Below, piece after piece: positions 1-7,335 of a DNA stretch of 64,000 nt. The position numbers and the translations under genes were made by a program. The notes under the pieces were generated by a model. It worked only from the letters and a program-made list of their open reading frames with translations, did no database searches and had not been told where the DNA came from. The first letter of the stretch is position 1, and each line of letters starts with the position of its first letter. This DNA comes from JAHEFU01 sp020440645 (GTDB lineage Bacteria > 4484-113 > JAFGCY01), in assembly GCA_020440645.1 (NCBI GenBank), contig JAGRNR010000011.1:10259-74258 (forward strand), given 5' to 3'.

Positions 1-1
1 C

Positions 2-1477
2 ACCGGCAACAACGGCGGCGACGGCATGGCGCTGGCCTACTACGCCCAGCAGGCGGGCATGAATCCACTCCTGCTGCTCTGCCATCCGCAGATCACCGAC
101 CCGCCGACGCTGTCAATGGATGCGACCTACTTCTACCGCATCGCCCAGCGGGCCTACGTCAGCATGGACTTCCTTACGAAGCCGGTGCTTATCCCTGAGA
201 TCCTTGGCAACCACAACTGTGACCTGATCGTGGATTCGATCTTCGGCACTGGACTGGCCGGACAGCTTGACAACTACTACGTGAACATCATCGACCGGAT
301 GAACATCTCCAGCGCCCCGATCCTGGCAATCGACTGCCCGAGCGGGCTGGATTCCACAACCGGGGAAGTGATCAGCCGCAGTGTGCAGGCTGATCTCACG
401 GTGACAATGGGCTATGCCAAGCGCGGCTTCTACCATCCGGGTGCGGTGCGCTATGTCGGCGACCTGCAGGTGGCGGACCTTGGCTTTGCCAGCATCTCCG
501 AGGCGGGCATCGCCCCGGCCAGCCATGCCTGGCAGGAAGCACTGTGGGAGCCGCTCAGGACCTGGCGCAGTGCTGACACCCACAAGGGCGATTACGGCAG
601 GCTGCTGATCGTGGCCGGCAGCCGCAAGTACCCCGGTGCGCCACGGCTGGCTGCCAACGCGGCCCTGCGCGGTGGCGTGGGCCTGGTGCGTCTGGTCGTG
701 CCTGAGGACATCTACGCCGTATGCTGTGACAACCCGGCGCTGATGGTCAGCGCGCATCCGACGGATGGCAGAGGCGGTTTCGCATCCGAGCCTGATGCTG
801 AGCTGCTGGAGCACATGGAATGGGCTGATGCACTGGTGATCGGGCCCGGGTTGAGTGACGCCCCGCACGGACTGCAGCTGGCCGGCGCGCTGCTGGAGAA
901 GCGCAACTTCCCGGTGGTGGTGGATGCGGACGCCCTGCGTGCCCTGCCGGAAAACCCCAAGCCCGGCGGCTGGCCGATGGTGCTTACGCCACATATCGGA
1001 GAGCTGGCACGCCTGGCCGGGCAGATACCGGATGAGACCTGGGACAACCTGTTCCAGGTGGCAACGGAGCTGAGCTTCCGGCTGCATGCGCTGGTGCTCG
1101 CCAAGAGCAACCAGTGCCTGCTGACGACGCCTGAAGGCGCGTTGATCTTCCCGCACAAGGGGCATCCCGCACTGGCAACGGGTGGCACAGGTGACGTGCT
1201 GGCCGGCATGATCGGTGCACTGCTGGCGCGCTACCATGCTATGGTGCGCAGCCCGGAACTGCGCTTCGAGACGACGGCAAGCACACGGCGCCTGACCGTG
1301 GCGGAAATCACCGTCAGTGCCGTCAACTGGCATGCGCTGGCGGCCCGGCTGGCGGTGGCCCAGCTCGGTGAGGACGGACTTACAAGCACGGACCTGATCG
1401 GCTTCCTGCCGCAGGCCCTGCGCATACTGTGTGAGAAGGCTGACGGCCAGCGCGGCGATGCCGGCCGGCCTGCCTGA
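2..1477 (+). CDS. nnr: Bifunctional NAD(P)H-hydrate epimerase / ADP-dependent NAD(P)H-hydrate dehydratase, 5'-truncated by window edge
   Basis: Repairs hydrated NADH/NADPH: the N-terminal YjeF_N part epimerises NAD(P)HX and the C-terminal ribokinase-like part dehydrates it using ADP. The reading frame is open from base 2 and begins inside the nucleotide-binding motif TGNNGGDG, so the true start lies upstream of the window. The D-S-I-F-G-T-G-L segment and AIDCPSGLD follow in the N domain. The C domain has the GPGL loop, VVDADAL and the catalytic ATGGTGDVLAG motif. The gene ends 32 nt before the next gene on the same strand. Domain order is that of the usual fused bacterial Nnr. Function is inferred from these motifs. 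Confidence 0.93.
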   Translation, partial: TGNNGGDGMALAYYAQQAGMNPLLLLCHPQITDPPTLSMDATYFYRIAQRAYVSMDFLTKPVLIPEILGNHNCDLIVDSIFGTGLAGQLDNYYVNIIDRMNISSAPILAIDCPSGLDSTTGEVISRSVQADLTVTMGYAKRGFYHPGAVRYVGDLQVADLGFASISEAGIAPASHAWQEALWEPLRTWRSADTHKGDYGRLLIVAGSRKYPGAPRLAANAALRGGVGLVRLVVPEDIYAVCCDNPALMVSAHPTDGRGGFASEPDAELLEHMEWADALVIGPGLSDAPHGLQLAGALLEKRNFPVVVDADALRALPENPKPGGWPMVLTPHIGELARLAGQIPDETWDNLFQVATELSFRLHALVLAKSNQCLLTTPEGALIFPHKGHPALATGGTGDVLAGMIGALLARYHAMVRSPELRFETTASTRRLTVAEITVSAVNWHALAARLAVAQLGEDGLTSTDLIGFLPQALRILCEKADGQRGDAGRPA

Positions 1478-1509
1478 CATCAACACCTGGAAAACTGAGG
1501 ACTGCAGAG

Positions 1510-2505
1510 ATGGCAATCAAGGTTAACTACAATCCCGCCTGGCTGAGCTGGGTGGCCAGCACGACGACCTGCCTGCGTTACCACGGCATGGACGTGGACG
1601 AGGTGGACGTGGCTGGGCATTCCGGCTATGCCTTCCGCATGGTGGTGGCGCGTGATGTCTGCCCGAGCGGGCCGACGGTATTCGACTGGAACGAGCTGAA
1701 CCAGGGGATCACCTGCCTCGGGCGCAGCGTGCGCACGGAACTTGGCATGTACTGGGGGGAAGCGGATTCTGACAAGGCTGCGCTGGACAAGGCACGTCGC
1801 GACCTGCTGGAATTCGTGCGCTACGAGACGAAGGAAGGTAATCCGGTGGTGATCTGGGGCACCTATGTGCCGGAGTTCGGTGTTGCCACCGGCGTGGAGG
1901 ATGACAAGTACATCTGCAGCACCTTCCGCGAAATGACCGGTGAGGAACAGCATCCGCTGGCACATGATGAGCTGCATGATGTGGGCATCGTTTACGGCCT
2001 GAGCTTTCCGCATGCCCTGCATTCCGACCAGGCGCGGGCGGACGCTGAGGCTCTCAGGCGCGCGGCTCGGCTGCTCAACCAGCCGGACCTGCAGGGCCAG
2101 TACCGCACGGGCCGCGGAGCATATGACAACTGGATTGAGGCCCTGCTGAACTACAAAATCAACGCATTTGGCAATGCCTACAACGCCAGCTGCTGGGCTG
2201 AGCAGAAGCAGTTCGCGCGTGACTTCCTCTACAGGCTTGCGGAGCGCATGCCTGCCGCCCGTGGCAGCCTGGAGGAGGCGGCCGGACTGTTCGGCGAGTG
2301 CAATACGCACATGCAGCAGTTCGCCGAGCTGTTCGCCTTCCCGGCCGGGGAGGCTGTGGAGCAGGAGGAAAGCCGCACGGAAGGCGTGCGCCTGCTGGAA
2401 CTGGCCCAGGAACTGGAGGAGCGCGCGGCCCTGGCCGTGGCGCATGCGGCCCGGGAATACGAACAGGCTTCACTGGCAGCGCAGGAGGAAGCGGCGGCGG
2501 ACTGA
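1510..2505 (+). CDS. Hypothetical protein resembling BtrH_N / C39-like cysteine-peptidase-fold proteins
   Basis: 331 residues with no signal peptide or membrane segment, so probably cytoplasmic. The N-terminal 110 residues contain a Thr-rich stretch ending TTTCLRYHG, then HSGYAFRM and CPSGPTVFDW. Further on comes VVIWGTYVPEF followed by an Asp-Asp-Lys. This arrangement resembles the BtrH N-terminal / C39-like papain-fold family, where a Cys in 'CL..' sits at the start of the first helix. I do not see a clear catalytic His, so it may be a non-peptidase acyltransferase-like or binding protein. The C-terminal 90 residues are Glu/Ala-rich and probably helical. The start has GAGG about 9 nt upstream. 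It lies just downstream of nnr and could be co-transcribed. The family call is tentative. Confidence 0.6.
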   Translation: MAIKVNYNPAWLSWVASTTTCLRYHGMDVDEVDVAGHSGYAFRMVVARDVCPSGPTVFDWNELNQGITCLGRSVRTELGMYWGEADSDKAALDKARRDLLEFVRYETKEGNPVVIWGTYVPEFGVATGVEDDKYICSTFREMTGEEQHPLAHDELHDVGIVYGLSFPHALHSDQARADAEALRRAARLLNQPDLQGQYRTGRGAYDNWIEALLNYKINAFGNAYNASCWAEQKQFARDFLYRLAERMPAARGSLEEAAGLFGECNTHMQQFAELFAFPAGEAVEQEESRTEGVRLLELAQELEERAALAVAHAAREYEQASLAAQEEAAAD

Positions 2506-2515
2506 GCCCCGCGCC

Positions 2516-2521
2516 TATAAT
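2516..2521 (+). promoter_or_regulatory. -10 box TATAAT of leaderless alr promoter
   Basis: A perfect TATAAT ends 6 nt before the GTG start of alr, so transcription would begin at or next to the start codon. No Shine-Dalgarno site is present. Confidence 0.6.
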
Positions 2522-2527
2522 CAGTCC

Positions 2528-3709
2528 GTGACTGACCTGCCCGGATCATTCAGCGAGTTCAGCTACACCCCGAAGCTGGCCGGAATTGACGACATCGGTT
2601 CCAGCCTGATCACGCTCGAATTCTTCCTCAACCGCTTCCGTTCGAACCTGCGCATCCTCAGTGACTGGCTGGCGCCGGCCGGCATCATCTTCGTGGTCAA
2701 GGCCAATGCCTACGGCTTCGGCATCGAGGGCCTGCTGCCGATCATCTCGGAGTTCGAGCAGGTGATGCTGGGCGTTGCCACCCCGGATGAGGCGCTGGAG
2801 ATCCGTGCTCTGGGATACAGCGGACGGATCCTGCTGATGGGCTACACCCATCCGCGCTGCTACTACGAGATCAAGCATTCCGACTGCGAGCTGTCAGCCT
2901 ACCGGCCGGAGAACATCCCGCTGATCGCCGAGGCCTGGCGCGACATCGGCCGCCCGCTGAAGCTGCATGTCAAGCTGGACACCGGCATGACGCGGCTGGG
3001 GGTGCGGCTCAGTGAGCTGCGTTCCTTCCTCGGGCTGATCGCGCAGTATGACAACATCTCGGTGGCCGGCCTGTTCACGCACCTCGTCAGCAGTGAGCAG
3101 CCACAGCTGCCGGTCAACCGCCGGCAGGCGGAGCAGTTCGCCGAAGCGGTCCGGATCTGCGAGGACTTCCTCGGCTACCGCCCGCAGTGCCACATTGCCA
3201 ACAGCGAAGCCACGGTCAACCTGCCGCAGCTGCACTATGACAGCGTGCGCCTCGGACAGCTGGCCTACGGCATCCGCATGTCGGATGCCGGCATCGCACC
3301 GGAAGGGCTGCAGCAGTGCTTCCGGCTGTCCAGCGAGGTGGTGGACATCCATCGCATCGGGGCCGGGGAGGGTGTGAGCTACACCCACAGCTTCGTCAGC
3401 TCGAAGCCGACCACGATCGTGACATTCCCATACGGCTATGCCGACGGGATGTGGCGCCAGCTTGGCAATCTCGCGCAGGTGATCATCGGTGGAAAGCGTT
3501 GCCGGGTCGTGGGCAATGTAACGATGGACTACATGATGGCGGATGTCGGCGAGATGGACGTGCAGCTCGGGGAGCGGGTGACGATCATCGGCGAGGCCAG
3601 CAGCCAGCGCATTGGCATTGAGGAAGTGGCGCGCATGCTGGACACCGTGCCGTATGAAATCTGCTGCCGCTGGGGACGGCGGGTCAGGCGGGTCTACCTC
3701 GGGGACTGA
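2528..3709 (+). CDS. alr: Alanine racemase (PLP-dependent)
   Basis: Interconverts L- and D-alanine for peptidoglycan synthesis. 393 residues. The PLP lysine is in VVKANAYGFG (Lys about 58). The second catalytic base is the Tyr in GEGVSYTHSF (about 285), followed by FPYGYADG and GNVTMDYMM, all typical of Alr. The frame stays open upstream into the preceding gene, but the N-terminal match begins at GTG 2528, where a TATAAT box lies 6 nt upstream and no ribosome-binding site exists, so a leaderless start is chosen. It is tail-to-tail with dapF: the alr stop ends at 3709 and the dapF stop begins at 3710, leaving no room for a terminator. Confidence 0.93.
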   Translation: MTDLPGSFSEFSYTPKLAGIDDIGSSLITLEFFLNRFRSNLRILSDWLAPAGIIFVVKANAYGFGIEGLLPIISEFEQVMLGVATPDEALEIRALGYSGRILLMGYTHPRCYYEIKHSDCELSAYRPENIPLIAEAWRDIGRPLKLHVKLDTGMTRLGVRLSELRSFLGLIAQYDNISVAGLFTHLVSSEQPQLPVNRRQAEQFAEAVRICEDFLGYRPQCHIANSEATVNLPQLHYDSVRLGQLAYGIRMSDAGIAPEGLQQCFRLSSEVVDIHRIGAGEGVSYTHSFVSSKPTTIVTFPYGYADGMWRQLGNLAQVIIGGKRCRVVGNVTMDYMMADVGEMDVQLGERVTIIGEASSQRIGIEEVARMLDTVPYEICCRWGRRVRRVYLGD

Positions 3710-4573
3710 TCAGTCCAGCCCAAGGAAGCCGTGGTAGACGAACTCGGCCGGGCCGGTCATCTGCACATCCTTGCCTTCGCCGGGCCAGTTGATGATGAGC
3801 TTGCCACCGTTGAGCTTGACCGTCACATCTGAGCCGGGACGGCTGTGACCGTTCAGCACTGCTGCCACGACGGTCGCGCAGGCGCCCGTGCCACAGGCCC
3901 AGGTCTCGCCCACGCCGCGTTCCCAGACGCGCATGCGCAGGTTCTCGGGGGCCAGCACCTGCACGAACTCCACGTTCACACCTTCCGGGAAGACTGCATG
4001 CCGCTCCACCCGCGGGCCGATGCCGAGCACGAGCTGGTCGGTGATGCTGTCAACGAAGCTGACGGCATGCGGGTTGCCCATGTTGACGGCAGTGAGTGAC
4101 AGGACCGTGCCGTCCACCGCCAGTTCGGTGGCCAGCACGGGCTCGCCGACCGGCTTGAGCGTGGTCGGGATGCTGGCCGCCTTCAGGCCCGGCACACCCA
4201 TCCCGACGGTGATGCTGTCCACTTTGCCCGCCAGCCTGGACAGGCTGATCGGCAGCACGCCATTGCCGGTCATCACCTTGATGTGGCTGCGGTTGTCTCC
4301 CAGCTCATCCCCGACGAACTTGCCCACGCAGCGGATGCCGTTGCCGCACATTTCGGCGCGGCTGCCGTCGGCATTCACATAGCGCATCTCGTAGTCGGCC
4401 CCCGGATGGCGGCCGATCGCGATCAGTCCGTCAGCGCCGACGCCGAAACGCCGCGGGCAGTAGCGCCGCGCGAGCTGCGAGAGTTCATCCCAGCTGAAGC
4501 GGTCCTGTTCATCGTCGAACACGATGAAGTCATTGCCGCAGCCATGCATCTTGTGGAACCTGAGAGCCTGCAC
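3710..4573 (-). CDS. dapF: Diaminopimelate epimerase
   Basis: Converts LL- to meso-diaminopimelate for lysine and peptidoglycan synthesis, using two cysteines and no cofactor. 287 residues, normal length. The first catalytic Cys is in AEMCGNGIRC (about 76) and the second in WACGTGACA (about 227). The N-terminus HKMHGCGNDF is standard. The start codon is GTG, preceded at 6 nt by TACTAT (positions 4580-4585 on this strand) with no Shine-Dalgarno site, suggesting a leaderless transcript. Together with the abutting alr this places two cell-wall amino-acid racemases side by side but convergently transcribed. Confidence 0.96.
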   Translation of the reverse strand: MQALRFHKMHGCGNDFIVFDDEQDRFSWDELSQLARRYCPRRFGVGADGLIAIGRHPGADYEMRYVNADGSRAEMCGNGIRCVGKFVGDELGDNRSHIKVMTGNGVLPISLSRLAGKVDSITVGMGVPGLKAASIPTTLKPVGEPVLATELAVDGTVLSLTAVNMGNPHAVSFVDSITDQLVLGIGPRVERHAVFPEGVNVEFVQVLAPENLRMRVWERGVGETWACGTGACATVVAAVLNGHSRPGSDVTVKLNGGKLIINWPGEGKDVQMTGPAEFVYHGFLGLD

Positions 4574-4579
4574 GGCAAT

Positions 4580-4585
4580 ATAGTA
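4580..4585 (-). promoter_or_regulatory. -10 box TACTAT of leaderless dapF promoter
   Basis: TACTAT on the minus strand ends 6 nt before the dapF GTG. It fits TANNNT but matches TATAAT at only 4 of 6 positions. Confidence 0.4.
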
Positions 4586-4670
4586 TCCCGTACCCGCGGT
4601 CTTTCACCTGCCGGTGAAACCCGGGTCCGGCTCCAGCCGTATACCCCTGTCATCCTGACTGGGAAGTAAA

Positions 4671-6449
4671 ATGGTTAACATGGCAGACAAGAGTGAACTC
4701 GTCCCGAAGCTGATCGACGCCCCTGACTGGGCGGATGACATGGCGCGCAAGTATGCATCAAGCGCCCTGTCCCAGTTCATCCTGCACGGAAATGTGCTCG
4801 ACCTGGTGGAATACACGCAGGAGGGCCAGCGCCGCTTCCTGCCGCTGGTGGACTTCCTGACGGACGTGTTCTTCGCCCAGCGCAGCCTGGTGATCACCTA
4901 CGACCTCTCAAGCGGCATCCAGTGCCCGCAGAAGGAGATGCGGGCCGCGATGCTGAAGAGCGTGCGTGCGCTGGACACCATCCGCGGCACGGACTATGCC
5001 GACCGCGGCCTGCCGAAGGACCCGCTGAAGGCGGTGGAGCTGATCAAGCGCGTGATCCGTGGCCGGCTGGCATCCGCCAAACCCTCGGACAAGCGCATCG
5101 CCGTTATCGTGAAGTACGCCGAGACCGTGTTCACGGAGAGCGAGGCCGGCGGCGGCAGTGTGCCGGACCGGGCGACGAGCATCGCGCTGGCCGAGCTGGC
5201 GAGTGATCCCGACGTGCTGATGAACGATGTGACCCTCGTGCTGATCACTGAGAGCGTGCTGGCACTCAACAAGCGCGTACAGGCCCTGCCGAGCGGGGCC
5301 ACGATCCAGATCCCGCTGCCGGATGAGGACACCCGCGAGCATTACATCGAGCGTGTCAACGGCCGCGCCGAGCTGGGCATTTCCGATGAGCTGGTGAAGG
5401 TGCTGAAGAAGCACACCAGCGGCCTGACGTTGATGCAGATCCGCAGCCTGCTGCAGGAGGCCAAGCTTGGCAACGTGGACTTCGGCAAGCCGGACTACAT
5501 CTACAAGCGCAAGCGTGAGATGATCGAGACGGAATGCCGTGGCCTGCTGGAGTTCATCGAGCCCAAGTACAACCTTTCAATGGTGGCCGTGCATGACCGT
5601 GCCGTGGATGAGCTGAAGCGCGACAGCAAGCTCGTGCTGGCCGGGCACCTCGATGCCGTGCCGATGGGCTACCTGATCACGGGGCCGGCCGGAGCGGGCA
5701 AGAGCTTCCTGATCAAGAGCTTCGCAGGCGAGATCGGCATCCCCTGCGTGGAACTGAAGAACTTCCGCGACAAGTGGGTCGGTGCCACGGAGCAGAACCT
5801 CGAGAAGATCATCAACGTGCTCAGCGGGCTGGCCCCGGTGGCCTGCATCATTGACGAGGCGGATGCCTACATGGGCACCCGCGAGGGTGGTGGCGACAGC
5901 GGGGTATCGAGCCGCGTGTTCAGCCGCCTGACGAGCTTCATGGGTGACACCGCCAACCGCGGTAAGATCCTCTGGTTCCTGATCACCAACCGCCCGGACC
6001 TGCTGGCAATCGATCTCAAGCGCCAGGGCCGCGCCGAGAAGCACATCCCGCTCTTCCCGCCGGATGAGGAGAAGCACTACGAGGACCTGTTCAAGGTGTT
6101 CAGGAAGAAGCTTGGCATCAAGACGGAGTTTGACAACCTGTTCGGTGCTCCGCCGGAGGGTGCCGCGCTCAAGCTCAGCGATGTCAACAGCCACAGTGGT
6201 GCCGACCTGGAGGCGCTGCTGGTACGCGCCAAGGGCATAGCACTGCTGGAGGGACGCGAGGTGCTGCAGATTGACGACCTCGTGAGCTGCCTGGCGGACT
6301 ACATGTCGCCGGTCTACCCGCAGCAGGTGGAGTACCAGATCCTGCAGGCGGTGGCTGAAAGCACATCACGCAGCCTGATCCCGGAGAAGTGGCAGATCGA
6401 GCCGATGGAGCTGAGCCATCGCATCGAGCGGCTGAAGCCGTACGTGTAG
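4671..6449 (+). CDS. Tandem AAA family ATPase, first ATPase module degenerate (Ycf46-like architecture)
   Basis: 592 residues, soluble. The C-terminal AAA module has Walker A GPAGAGKS (338-345), Walker B CIIDEADA (Asp395, Glu396), a sensor-1 region FLITNRPD and an arginine-finger region KRQGRAEKHIPLFPPD. The N-terminal 260 residues look like a second, inactive AAA fold: IAVIVKYAE sits where Walker B would be, VTLVLITES where sensor 1 would be, and IQIPLPDED where the arginine-finger strand would be, but no P-loop is visible. This active-plus-dead pairing resembles Ycf46-type AAA proteins of unknown role. Two starts are possible (4671, 4680), with a weak GGGAAG upstream. The gene is divergent from dapF. 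Substrate unknown. Confidence 0.78.
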   Translation: MVNMADKSELVPKLIDAPDWADDMARKYASSALSQFILHGNVLDLVEYTQEGQRRFLPLVDFLTDVFFAQRSLVITYDLSSGIQCPQKEMRAAMLKSVRALDTIRGTDYADRGLPKDPLKAVELIKRVIRGRLASAKPSDKRIAVIVKYAETVFTESEAGGGSVPDRATSIALAELASDPDVLMNDVTLVLITESVLALNKRVQALPSGATIQIPLPDEDTREHYIERVNGRAELGISDELVKVLKKHTSGLTLMQIRSLLQEAKLGNVDFGKPDYIYKRKREMIETECRGLLEFIEPKYNLSMVAVHDRAVDELKRDSKLVLAGHLDAVPMGYLITGPAGAGKSFLIKSFAGEIGIPCVELKNFRDKWVGATEQNLEKIINVLSGLAPVACIIDEADAYMGTREGGGDSGVSSRVFSRLTSFMGDTANRGKILWFLITNRPDLLAIDLKRQGRAEKHIPLFPPDEEKHYEDLFKVFRKKLGIKTEFDNLFGAPPEGAALKLSDVNSHSGADLEALLVRAKGIALLEGREVLQIDDLVSCLADYMSPVYPQQVEYQILQAVAESTSRSLIPEKWQIEPMELSHRIERLKPYV

Positions 6450-6531
6450 GTCGAGGACATAGGAGCTGGGGAGTAGGTGGCAGCGGATGTGCGCTGCTGA
6501 CCTGACAAGTGTGAAGCTTTAGCTGGCAAGT

Positions 6532-6537
6532 TATAAT
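6532..6537 (+). promoter_or_regulatory. -10 box TATAAT of leaderless hicB-like gene
   Basis: A perfect TATAAT ends 5 nt before the ATG at 6543. The following bases CAG are shared with the alr promoter. Confidence 0.6.
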
Positions 6538-6542
6538 CAGGC

Positions 6543-6767
6543 ATGGCTCGCGTTCTCAATCTGACAGCATGGGTGATTCGCGAAGGCGATGAGTACGTCT
6601 CCATCTGCCCGGAGCTCGATGTATCCAGTTGCGGCAGTACGGCTGAAGAAGCCAGGCGAATGCTGAATGAAGCACTTGAGGGCTTCCTTGAGATCGCCAG
6701 CGACGAAGAGATAGAAAGAAGATTGGCAAACCCGGTAGGTTTCTCCGAGCTGGTTACAATCCAGTGA
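6543..6767 (+). CDS. HicB-family antitoxin-like protein, solitary
   Basis: 74 residues matching the partial RNase-H fold of HicB/UPF0150 proteins: YVSICPELDVSSCGSTAEEA followed by an amphipathic helix with MLNEALEGFLE. In HicAB systems HicB binds and represses the HicA mRNA interferase. No HicA (double-stranded-RNA-binding fold of 60-80 residues) lies on either side, so this is either an orphan regulator or paired with an unrelated partner. No DNA-binding tail is visible. The transcript appears leaderless. Just after the stop, a hairpin with arms GTGCGG/CCGCAC (6777-6797) lacks a T-run. The surrounding 6.5-7.3 kb stretch is noticeably more AT-rich than its neighbours. Confidence 0.75.
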   Translation: MARVLNLTAWVIREGDEYVSICPELDVSSCGSTAEEARRMLNEALEGFLEIASDEEIERRLANPVGFSELVTIQ

Positions 6768-6857
6768 TTTTCGGAGGTGCGGCACTTGCTTCCGCACGAT
6801 AATGGCAACTGACAACAAACCAGACAAACCTGATCATCATTTGAGGAGATAACAGAT

Positions 6858-7205
6858 TTGTTCCGTGCAAACCTGCAACTGGTGAATAACTCGGTTCTCG
6901 TCATTTCTGTCGACAAAATCACGAACTTTAACCCCGATTCATTTTGTCTGCCGTTGTTCTTCCTTGCGGAAATTCCCAATATCGGAACTGTTCAGTGTCG
7001 GGCTGATGTTGTAAGTGAAGACTGGATGAAGCGGAAGTTCCTGGATGATGATGGAACTACTATCTGCTCTGCGCATGGATTCATCGTTGCCCGGAGGTTT
7101 GATGAGCAGCAGATTCTTGAATATATTGGCAGTATTTTCCGAATCGGTGCTCGTACTCCAGATTTACTGCTTGCTCATCTGATGCAGCATTTTGTTGTGG
7201 AGTAG
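6858..7205 (+). CDS. Hypothetical protein, TTG start, next to HicB-like gene
   Basis: 115 residues, not recognised. The start is TTG with a strong GAGGAG ribosome-binding site 8 nt upstream, which is the main evidence that it is translated. Composition is mixed alpha/beta with no signal peptide. It is Cys-poor and contains the phrase GFIVARRFDEQQ. AT-rich compared with flanking genes, so possibly acquired. It lies about 90 nt after the HicB-like gene on the same strand, and the two could be co-transcribed. Its sequence does not resemble HicA. A 16-codon open frame (6802-6852) overlaps its ribosome-binding site and is probably not meaningful. Confidence 0.5.
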   Translation: MFRANLQLVNNSVLVISVDKITNFNPDSFCLPLFFLAEIPNIGTVQCRADVVSEDWMKRKFLDDDGTTICSAHGFIVARRFDEQQILEYIGSIFRIGARTPDLLLAHLMQHFVVE

Positions 7206-7314
7206 GATTGAAAAATGCAGGACGGCTGACAACAATCATGAGATGATTGTGCTACAACCACTCGATGGCGTGATCGCACCTCCAAAACGAGCGCGATTTC
7301 ATCTCGCATCCAAT

Positions 7315-7333
7315 GGTCCGGCTTCACCGGACC
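7315..7333 (-). terminator. Hairpin directly after valS
   Basis: Perfect 7-bp arms (GGTCCGG / CCGGACC) with a 5-nt loop start 2 nt after the valS stop. No T-run follows, so it is a weak or Rho-assisted terminator at best. Confidence 0.35.
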
Positions 7334-7335
7334 TC

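Noticed and set aside
113..1516. 467-codon antisense frame over nnr
   Set aside because: Shadow of a gene with GNNGGDG and GGTGDVLAG motifs; composition (His, Gln, Arg-rich) is typical of a mirror frame.
6802..6852. 16-codon frame starting MATDNKPDK upstream of the TTG-start gene
   Set aside because: No ribosome-binding site, overlaps the ribosome-binding site of the next gene, and gives only a charged peptide; chance cannot be excluded.
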